Below are positions 16,004 to 26,600 of a stretch of DNA of 34,500 bases, piece after piece (position 1 is the stretch's first letter; every line of letters begins with the position of its first letter). Source of the stretch: a virus; the IMG/VR virus record IMGVR_UViG_3300048504_000538, positions 1 through 34,500 of that record; one strand, given 5' to 3'. The position numbers and the translations under genes were made by a program. The notes below the pieces were generated by a model. The model worked only from the letters and a program-made list of their open reading frames with translations. It was not told where the DNA came from and ran no database searches.

Positions 16004-16671
16004 ATGATTTTATTTATCAAACCTTGTTCTGAATTTTCTTCCGAAGAAACTACGGTGACTATTACTGGAATGGAAGTTGACCCCCCACTTTCATTTCCAA
16101 TTATGGTAAGAGTTGCACGTTGATCTGTCGTTATACTTTTGTTTGGTTTAAATGTAAATGAAAATCCCACTTCTGTTGTTGCGAGTTCACTTGAGGTATC
16201 ACCTAAAAATACTGATGTTGTCTGTGATGCGTCAACATCTAGTCCTGTACCCGTGAGTGTTCCGACATTTCTGTTTGATAGAACTGCGGTATATCCAAGG
16301 GTGGTGTTGTACACTGGTTCAGTTGTTGGTGTTATATTAATTACTCCATTATACGTTTTATCCACGATTATGTTTTGCTGACCAAGTTTAATTGTTGGTA
16401 TATATTCTGTACCAGGGGGTAGTGTCACTAGTTTATATTTTAGACACTGTGTTTCATCAGTCAGTGGTTCAAATACAGGAGTGTTTCTAAGTGCAGAATC
16501 ATAATACTGAGACCCCTCTGGATGATTTGGGTCATATAACGAATAATCTATCTCGTCATCTGCCAATGCAAAGCTTGTAATATTTAACCCACTCTCCGAA
16601 GCAAGTAACTCTCTTCCTCTGCGTGTTAAGACTGCGTGGACGGTGATTGTTTCATTGTTTAAATAACCCAT
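16000..16671 (-). CDS. Conserved phage structural protein (MGYLNNETITV family, 223 aa)
   Basis: The first 60 residues (MGYLNNETITVHAVLTRRGRELLA..., then FALADDEIDYSLYDPNHPEGS at about 34-54) match a family of small structural proteins I know from large aquatic myophages. The C-terminal half (about 85-210) is Thr/Ser/Val-rich and strand-forming, with the look of an immunoglobulin-like domain (VSNFT-type pattern: VGFSFTFKPNKSIT, then RATLTIIGN and STSIPVIVTVVSS). The gene begins a new transcription unit after a 63-base gap with a 16-bp palindrome, and is coupled to the 466-aa gene downstream. No Shine-Dalgarno is seen before the ATG. The function is probably in tail or baseplate assembly. Confidence 0.75.
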   Translation of the reverse strand: MGYLNNETITVHAVLTRRGRELLASESGLNITSFALADDEIDYSLYDPNHPEGSQYYDSALRNTPVFEPLTDETQCLKYKLVTLPPGTEYIPTIKLGQQNIIVDKTYNGVINITPTTEPVYNTTLGYTAVLSNRNVGTLTGTGLDVDASQTTSVFLGDTSSELATTEVGFSFTFKPNKSITTDQRATLTIIGNESGGSTSIPVIVTVVSSEENSEQGLINKII

Positions 16672-16734
16672 AATAATATATATTCAGTTTTAAAGTATTT
16701 CATATAAATATTTATATATTACTTTTTTATTAAA
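16672..16734 (-). promoter_or_regulatory. Gap with 16-bp perfect palindrome containing TATAAATA on both strands
   Basis: The palindrome ATATAAATATTTATAT spans 16702-16717. It gives the T4 late-promoter octamer TATAAATA on the coding strand at 16716-16709, about 37 bases before the ATG, and also ATATTTAT (16711-16704). It is the longest gap in the structural block and the best promoter candidate in the window, assuming a T4-like late sigma factor, which is not visible here. Confidence 0.45.
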
Positions 16735-17604
16735 TTAAAGTGATTCAGATACTATCTTTCCAGTAAAAGTTCTAAATGATCCATTGGCAACCTTCATTCT
16801 TCCATCATTAATACCACCATCGATGGGATATTTTGAAGAGTCTTCATAATATTCATGGTCATTTTCTAAATGAGTTTTATAGTTTTTATATGCCTCAACA
16901 TATTCGTCTGACTGAATGTAATAAAAATTAGTATCTTCGTTTATTATATTAGGAGACACTACATCTCCTGTTATGCGACTCCTGTAAAACAAATATGCTA
17001 CATTATGAGTAACTCTTGATTTGAGTTTTACATTACCATAATCCAACACCTTAGAATATAAATTAAAGTCATCTAAATAACCACAAAATCCCCCAAGTTT
17101 TATATTTTTAAATTCTACAATTTCATTTTGAATTTTAGTATCAACTTTGTTTTCAAATATCCCATTTATAAAAATTTCAAATACCCCATTCTTATTAAAA
17201 TTTACAACAAGGTGTGTCCATTTATCTTTTTTAAGTTCAACTCCAAGATCTATTACTGAAGAATTTTGTTGTTCATTCCACTTTGCACCAATCTTATTTT
17301 CTTCACCATTTGCGTTTAAAAATAGACCCGTAAATCCGTTTAGTGTTTCATTTGTAACTATTGGTGCGTTTTCTTCACTCGTTTTTGCAGGTGCAATCCA
17401 CATTGAAACTGATAATTGGTTATTTTCAAACGAATTGCAATCACATTGTAAAAATGACTTTTTAGAATCTTTGTATGTTATGTCGTTGTCAAAGAAGATA
17501 GCACATTTATAGTTACTATCTAATGATGACCTTATAACTTTTCCGTTATGTAATATTGCACCACATCCGTCTTCAGTAATAATTTTTTTTAAATAATTTT
17601 TCAT
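16735..17604 (-). CDS. LamG/concanavalin-like jellyroll tail protein (289 aa)
   Basis: Residues about 32-190 have the pattern of a LamG-type jellyroll: LSVSMWIAPAKT (64-75), then GLFLNANGEENKIGAKW, DKWTHLVVNFNKNGVFEIFINGIFE split over 127-151, and IKLGGFCGYLDDFNLYSKVL (168-187). The W-x-H-L-V and F-x-I-x-x-N-G elements are the usual landmarks. Such domains often bind glycans or proteins; the partner here is unknown. The C-terminal 90 residues are unrecognised, but end in FRTFTGKIVSESL. The start ATG overlaps the stop of the giant 3679-aa gene (ATGA), so it is translated with it and may act as its partner. It is the last gene before the palindrome-containing gap. Confidence 0.75.
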   Translation of the reverse strand: MKNYLKKIITEDGCGAILHNGKVIRSSLDSNYKCAIFFDNDITYKDSKKSFLQCDCNSFENNQLSVSMWIAPAKTSEENAPIVTNETLNGFTGLFLNANGEENKIGAKWNEQQNSSVIDLGVELKKDKWTHLVVNFNKNGVFEIFINGIFENKVDTKIQNEIVEFKNIKLGGFCGYLDDFNLYSKVLDYGNVKLKSRVTHNVAYLFYRSRITGDVVSPNIINEDTNFYYIQSDEYVEAYKNYKTHLENDHEYYEDSSKYPIDGGINDGRMKVANGSFRTFTGKIVSESL

Positions 17605-20600
17605 TTTATGGGTGAGTCATACTGTTTATTTTTTGTAAATCCAACGGTCGAACGAGACCAAATTCGTTTATCTAAATATTCATCAGAATTTAAATTATCC
17701 GTAACATCGTTATGCGATACTACTTTATACCAATATGTTTTTCCAGATTCAAGAGTTGAGTCATCGTCTGTGTATTCCACTTCTTTTAAACCTGTTACAA
17801 TTACATCATAAGTTGAATAACTCGTAAAGTCATTTATATCTGATCTTAGTATAGAATATGATTCTGTTTTATTAAACATATTTTCTGATGTGGGTTTATT
17901 CCACATTATATGAATTTTATCGGTAAATGTTCCATTAGTTGCTTCTAAATTTTCAACAACTTTTGGTAAATCCAATCTCCATCCGAGGATTTCTTCGGAA
18001 GTGGCAGTTTTTTCATGCAAACCAACTGAAGTAATTCTGTATTTAATGAGTTTGCCGGCCTGGGATTTGGTATCAAGAAACCCATATACCGAATAAACTT
18101 GTGAAACATTATCTTCTAATATTTGCCAATTTCCGTTTTCAATGGATGTCTCTATTCTGACATATTCTGCATCCGGTGATGATTTCCATGAAATTAATAT
18201 TCCGTTTGGTAGTCCAGTTGATATTGTTATATCCGTAACACGGGACACGAAAGTTTTAAGTTTTACTAAGACACATCGTTTACTTGGCCAAGATTTTAAA
18301 TAAAAATCATTTGAAATAAAAATGTTTTTTCCATTATATAAATGAACTCGACCACCTCTATTTTTTGTTAAGTAGAATGGTCTAAATCTGCCATTTATAA
18401 TTACATCAGAGGAATCCCAACCGAATGAATTTAAGTCATCTAATTTATATGTTTCAGTTTCTAACATTGAATAGTTTTGAACACTTACATTAAAACTTTT
18501 AATTTCATCAGGTATACTCGGAATGATAAACTTACTATTATTTAAATCTTCAATCGTTGCTATTTCTAATACATCGTATCCAAATACCTCCATGTCAGAA
18601 ATTATTTGCTTTTCTGTTTCAACTGGATCATTAGACAAGTCATACTTTTCTTTTGTTATTGCAAACTCATCTAATAAAAATACAACCCCCGAATCATTGT
18701 TTACACCCACATTTGTTTTGGTTGGGGTTGGTGTTGGTTGTGGAACTGGTGTTGGTGTACTTTCACCTATTGGGGTTGGTGTCGGTGTTTTATAAATTGG
18801 AAGTGGTGTGGCCGGAGATTCGTCTGATGTTGGGGTTGGGGTTGGGGTTGGGGTATCTTGTAATTTCGTTATTGTAGTGGTTGGAGTCGGTGTTGGGGTT
18901 GGAGTTGGTTCTTCTTCTTCATATTGAACGTGTATATATGCGGTTTCACTAAGAAATCCAGACGAAGAACCATTATTACCATTTAATTTGCTACCCAACA
19001 TACTTGTATCTGAAGTGGTCCATTCCTCACCATCTTCATCCAAGACTTCATCTGGTATATTTTTAGAATTGGATAGTTTCCAAAAATTTCCATTGTTATA
19101 TAATGTCCAGTCACCATTGTTCTTAAATACATTATAGTTGTTAAAAGTACGATTGGTTGGTTCGTATGTTCCGTTTGCAGTTGTCACAGAATCACTCACA
19201 AATCCTTCCACATTCAATATAATTTTCTTTATATTTATTGTATTTTCAAAACTTAAACCTATAATCGGATTACCATCGGGTGCTTTTAGTGGAATGTTGC
19301 TCAATTCAGAGTCGTATGTCTGCTCATCTTGATTAAACCAAAATGAATCTTTGAACTCTACATCGGAGTTATCTCTTTCACTTAAACTTCTCACTATTGG
19401 TGGTTTTTTATCAAGGTTTCCTGAACTGCTGATAGTTGTTTGGTTTGAATTTATGGTGATTCTTTTTGTCTTCCGTGGAATTGTTTTGTAAGTGTGTGTA
19501 TTTAATGTTCCGTGGATCAATACATTGTTTTTAGTTCCAACTTTTGGCAAATCATATGGTTGATACTTTTTTTGATATGAATATATTCTTTTGTTACTTA
19601 TATAATATGATTCATATACCCCATTTTCAATTTCACTAGGTGATGAGAATGTTTTACTGAAATCATAATCTATATTAGTTTCAAATATATTTTCACTTGT
19701 AACCACTTCGTATTCTTTTGAATCGTGAACTTCTATTTCACAATCAACATTTACTCTAACATGATTGTGATTTAGTACCTCCCAATATGTTTCTCTATCA
19801 AAATCTCTATCCGGAAATACAATTCTGGTAGTCGGTGTATCCTTTTTACACCTATACATTTTTTTATTATAGCATATAGTTTCATCTACTTTGTAGTTTG
19901 TACCAAGTTTCCATTCATTTGAATATATATTTTTTATGGTATGGGTTTTGTTCTCAAGATTGACCAAGGACTCTGTATATCGTTTGATACCAGATGATGT
20001 GTATTTTGTTTTCGTTGCGTTAGTCTCCATTACCACACGATCCAACCCATCTTTATTTTCTATCTTTAAGTTTTGTCCTATTTGTAAATCATCATAATAA
20101 TTTAAATCGGCAATTGTCTTGTTGAATGTTACTGGAATTGTATTATAGTGATCCACCTGCTTAATCATCGATGAAGTTTTAAAATTTATGTCAATATCAG
20201 TATATTCACTTGGAACTTTTGCAAATCCAGTTTGAGAGAACAGACTAAACTTACCGGATGCTCCTGTTAACCTAAGACGACTTATATCCACACCAATGAA
20301 ATCTCTAGTGTTGTTGAAGTTAAAATGTAATTTAAAGTTTACATATAATATGTCTGTATAAGAACTATTTGAATATACACCAGTCTGCTCTATTGATTCA
20401 GTTAGACTTATTGTTTTGGTTGGATACTTAATCGAGTCTGTAATTTGCCATTCACCGTAAACTTCTGCATTGTTCTTATTTTTTGAAAACAACCATCCTT
20501 TATCGTTTTTAAATAAACAATCACCAGACTCATGGTATCCAACTTGTCTATAAATTCCGTTTACGTTTTCATAATCGTCATAAAATCCAGATACGGTTAT

Positions 20601-23600
20601 TTGCAATTCTTTTTCACGAAATGTTGAATACTCTACACTTCCATATATATTTTTGGTGTTTGTCTTGTATGTACCAACAAGTGGGTATAAATCACTTTTT
20701 ATTAATGTTACATCAGTTTCCCTATTTTGTATTATATATTTTTTATGTGAATTTGAGTATAATAATTTACAATTGTTTTTGTTTATTATTTTTCCATAAA
20801 TTAACTTATATTCCCCCCCTAGTTCTTTAAGTTTATTGTGTTGTTTAAGTGGGTTGGCAACTAACAATGTTTCACCGTATGTTCTTATTTTAACATCCTC
20901 GGATATTAAGTTATTTTCACTCCGTGATGTTAGTATCCACTTCATTACAGAAGTATCCTGTATATTGCAATAATCTGTATCTGTTGTTTGTATTATTTTT
21001 AATTTTTTAAGTTCAGTTTCAACATATTGATACTTTAGTAACAAAGCGTCATCGTATTTATCAGTATTTACATAAACTATTGGTATTTCGTAAATTTTAC
21101 TTGAGTCTTTTTTTGATTTTATTCTTATCTTCCACGCTAAAAAAGTATTTATCCTTGAACTTACTTCTTTGATGTATTTTGCATTTGGTCTAATTATGAA
21201 TTTATTATGTACATCAACCTTTGCAGACTGAAATCGTTTTCCTACATTTTCACCTTGTTCATTGTACACTAAACCCCCACTATCAACCGTATAATTAGAC
21301 TTTATGAATACTTCGTTTCCTTCGTAAAATCCATTGTTATTATTAGCATTTGCTACGAACCCGTTTTTTATATTTCTTGTTTCGGACGATATAAATATTT
21401 TTTTATCATTAATATTTTTTAGTACCCAAATACTTTTTGAACTTTCATATAAAAGAATCCATTTTTTATTATCGTTTATATAAGTTGGTATTGATATTTT
21501 TTCCTCACCACAATACGAAACATCGTATTGAAGTGTGTATTTTCCGTTTGCAGATACTACCGTTCCGTAAAAACCTTCTATTTTAATACAACCAGATGAT
21601 ATTCTGTTTTCATAGTTACCTACTAGTTTTGCGACTTCAACTTCATCGTTTATCTTATTTTTAAGTAGTTCATATTTTTCTTTATTAAAAATTCCAAAAA
21701 ATTTATTTACTGCTACACCGTTTTCTTTGTATGTTATCTTTTCATTTTCAAAGTTCAAAATTTGTATATCATATGTATCAGAATTGAGTGGTATAGAATC
21801 TCCACACAAGTCGGTTCGATCCGTATCTAAATTTGTAATTACAGGTAAAACATCAAACTCATCTATTGAGTCGTTATTAATATAAATTATATCAGTAGTT
21901 TTTTCTATATGAGTGGTTTTATCCATTCTAGATTTAACGAGTAATTTTTGCTTATATATTTGATTTACGTTATAAATTATATTACTTTTTGTTTTAAAGA
22001 ATGTATTATCATCTATAGTAGTCAACGGCATTCCAATAGTATCACCGAGTTTTAAATTTCCAAGTGACTTGATTTTTACACTTTGCTCAAGTTTTGGATT
22101 GGGTAGTCCAGAAATGACCGATACCCTAGCTCTCTTTCTTTTGGTATATTTATTGTTATGCACATCGGGACTATCCAATACAATTGTTGGATTTTCATTA
22201 AATGTTATAGTTTTATCGTGTTTCCAGTTTATACCCGTAAATAAATAATGTGAATAGTCTGGCTTTAGTATACTTCCATTCCTCTCATCCAATATAAATA
22301 AGTCAGAAATTTTTATTTTATGTGGCCAAGTATCTTTCCAGTTTTTAGGCTTGAGTCCAGTTAGATACGCAAATTCAGAACCAGTATATCCAACTCCCTT
22401 AAAATCTACAAGCATTTTTAATATATAATGTGACACACCATTTACATTCATAGGTGTATCTTCAAAATAACAATTTACAGACGACTTGTATTGTTGAGTA
22501 TTATATAAATAGTCGTGTGTATTTAGTTGAGATTTCATCTCGGTATATAAACTTAATTTTAATAATAAAACAAATTGATGTTTTCCTCGTTTGTCTAATA
22601 TGTCAATTATACATTGATCAATGTTATTTTCAGTATTTGTGATATATTTCTTATACGAAGATTGATTTCTTTCAATATTTGGGTTATCACTTAGACGATT
22701 TATATATGCTGATAAATTAGTTTCAATTAAATCACCACTTTCGTTATATACCAACCCACTTTTAAAGTCCCCTCCACGATTTAGTACATCAACCGACATT
22801 TCGGTTTGTTTATTTATTTTAACAAGCAAATCATTTATTTTGTATAAACCAGATGAACCAATTCCGTTTATATTTGAATATAAGACATCAACTTCACATG
22901 GAATGGATGATTTAATTTGAACTTTGTATTTTAAATTCACAGACCATAATTTTGGTGAATAAAAATTATTTATCGTTTTATACACAATAGTATCTTTAAA
23001 TTTACCACTCGCATAATTTTGAATACCACTTGTATTTAAGTTTTTAATATGAAATTGACTGTAAAATTTTAAATCAAGCGTGTCACTCATTTCTAACTTT
23101 GATGGAACTTTTACTAAATTTAATTTTTTAAATTGCTTCTTGTCAAAATTAATGTGATGGCCATAGTTCTTGTAATCAATTACATACTTATCATTGTCAT
23201 TGATTTTGGGTTGATCGTTTATGTCACCAGAAAGTAATAATGGAGACTCACATGATTCATACTGGTCACCATTTACACGACCAACAATTTTTAATGACTT
23301 ATTATTTTCAACTCCTTCATTAAATTTAGAATTCCCAACCCATCCAGATTGAAGTTTACCGTTAAATTCACCATTTAAATATAAATATCGTTTCTCACCA
23401 TTGAATGTATGAGTTCCTTTTTTGTTTGATATATCGGTAGCTTCACCTTCTTTACCTACAATCCTTTCAACATAATAGCCACTATACACACCATAAATAT
23501 TGCAATTAACCCACCCATTTATGTATCCACTTATTTCAATGAATTTATCAAATGAAGAAACCGACTTTACATTAGTAAAGTAATCTTGTCCCGTTCTTGG

Positions 23601-26600
23601 AATATTACCTAATGGTAATGAAAAATTAAATCCAGAACTAAACCAAACAGGATAAGATAAACCTCGTTCATAATTTAATTCATTACCAGATAACCAGATG
23701 TAGTTTTTAAAATCTTTTAATTGTCCAGTTGCTAGTTTTTTTCCACCGTTTATTTCTCCATCAGAAGCAAGTATCCACCTTCCCTTAATCTGTGAGTAGA
23801 ATATCCACCAAATTCTTTCATCGTCCGAAAACACAGGAAATCCACTCTGTCCTTTAAATTTAAGTTGATAAGTACCATTCGCCTGTTTAAGTTCTCCGTC
23901 TAGTTCGGAAATTTCAATTTTATTTTTTAATAAAATATTATAGTTTAAATATTTTCCAGTATATCTTGAGGCCTTCTCTAACTGATGGTAAAATTTTTCA
24001 ACTTTATACAAATTATTTCCCAAAATCACACACCCATTGTTTACAAATGTGTCTCTGTAATCGTCTGTTAATTGCTCACCTATTAAATTCTCACCATAAT
24101 TAAAATGAAACGACTCTTCGTTTTTGTTTTTATTTACCACAACCGAAGTTTCTATATTTGATACATCCGACGTATGTGTTTGTTTAATGTAGTTTCTTTC
24201 ATTCGCAAACGATGATATATTGTTGCGTTTGGGACCTAAATCAAATGAAAACGAAATTTGTTCAGTTATTGTTTCACTATCTATTTGTTTTTTCTGTTCC
24301 TGAACATACGCACTTGTTTTTATCTCAGGTGGTTTTATTTTACTTCTTTCAAGAATACTTGGTTCTATTAATAATCCAGATACTAACTTTACTCTGGCAG
24401 GTATTACCTTCTCCAAGTTTTCAAATATAGATGGATCTATATATGATTTTATTATATTAAAATATCTTTGAGTATCTATATTTCCAAAACCGTTATCAAA
24501 AAATAGTCGTTTAAAGCTATCTAGTTTTTTGTATTTATTTGAATATATGTCATGTGGATCACCAATAAAATTAGATAACCTAAAATTTCCAAAAAATCGT
24601 ATAATTTCTCTATTGACTAAATCAGTTGGACTAAAATAAACCCCAAGTGTATTGGTGTCAATTGATGCTCTGTCTTTTGATTTTTTTGTTGATCTTGATA
24701 AAGGATTTAGTGTCGAAATAAGTGTTTGTTTTTCAATTCGTATTTTTTCATTACTAAAACTTTTCGAACCGTATCCAGGTATGCTTGCAGATTCCCGTCT
24801 AGAAGTTCCAATAAAACTATAAGGGTAGGTATCTGTTGTAAAGTTATATGCCTTTATATCAGACTGTTTGTTTAAAGAAAAATTCTTTATTACACCATAA
24901 CTTACTTCACTACTAAGTTGATTTAAGTTATATGGAAAGTCAAAATTTACTTTTACTAATAGATTTTCTTTTAATTTTGAAGGATCGTCTATATCATATG
25001 ATTCATTGAAATTTATATGATTAGTGAATCGTTTTTCTGAAATGTCGGTTTTATATATTCTGATTCTATCTAATAGTCCTAAAAAAGATTCCGACCTATA
25101 GTTTCCAAAGAATATTTCTTTGGTATTTAAAAATAAATTCAATGAATGTTCTGATAACAGGTTTGTACTTGTACCAGAATATCTTACATTAGAATCAACA
25201 ACTCGTTTTACCAATAAATCAATTCCAAAATCAAACGACAATTCACCTGTATGTCGTTTAATTAAAATATCATATTCATGTGTGTCTCCAAAATATATTG
25301 GTTCATCGTAAGTATCAGGACAATACAGTGTCCCGTCTGTATTGTTGAACGTAAAGTAAAATTTTCCATAGTTTTTAAGAAAGGTGTTTGTGTCACGATA
25401 AATTCCAAATTCCCATTCAGATGTAGTCATTATTGGAAAATGACCATTGTTTTTAATAAAGACTCCACTATCTTTAAGCTCCTGAATTGTGTAGTGAGTA
25501 CCAGTCGTAGTTCCATTGAATTCAAAGTCTATATTAAATTCTTTTTCATACTGATGTGTTTTATCCTTACTAAAAGACAGACGTACAATCTCTCCATTTA
25601 ATGTTTCGGTTGCTCCTATTTCTGCAAGTGTATACAGAGGGTCGTATGTTCCGTCCTCTAATTTACCTTTGTTTGAGTATATTGTCATGAACATGGGTTC
25701 GGTTCCTGCACCTACTTTAGGGTATGAAAACGAAACACCCTCTCTTGTGTTTTTCCATGAGATAGATATATCATTATCATCCCAATCATCAGGCCTAAAT
25801 GACTCAGAATTTGCTGGTTTATTAAAGAATTTTGGATACTCCGAACCAATTATGAAATCATCATCTGTTAATATTCCGACCAGGTCCACAAAGTTACCAG
25901 AATTTGCAGGTAGAGTAGTTGATTGTTTACTTCCAAACCGTTGGCCATCTTCGTAAGAGTCAAATATTTTACTATCTAGTTTAATCCTAAATTCAATAGA
26001 TAGTTCATCTCTTTCTTCTTCAGGTAACTCTATCTGTAAATATTGGTTGGTATTGTTAATTTGTAATGCATAGTTAAAAGTATCAAGTTTATATTTTGTA
26101 TCACTATCAAAGTTATCACTACCATAATTTACTCCACCAAATTCTTTTATTTGAAATAAATAATCCGGAACACCGTAACACTTAAACAATGCTCTAATTG
26201 AAGATTCTGTACCCGATGTCTTTAATATATAAGGTAAATTATTTAGTAATCTCCTCCATATAGTATTTCTGTTTTCTTCAAACTTTTTACTTACCGACAA
26301 TTCATCAACTTCTCTTCCATAAAAATTAATTCCAAATGAATTCATAACAAACCAAACAAGTTGGTTTGGTACTCCTTTTGAAAAGGAATTACGTATATAT
26401 TGCATATTTGACATTGCCTCAATGTAAACAAGAAGCACATCAAATTGCTCACCAATCATATTTAAAAAGTTTATAAAATCTTCGTTTTCATATGTTCTTA
26501 CCAAGAACTCAGGTATACTATTTGCAAGAGAGTCATCATTATTTTTATCATATAAGTTTGCTTTTTTTGCAGTTGATTCATACCACAAATAACCTTCTGT

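Noticed and set aside
18832-18853. Telomere-like (TTGGGG)n sequence
   Set aside because: It lies inside a continuous reading frame encoding Thr-Pro repeats and is far from any genome end that I can see.
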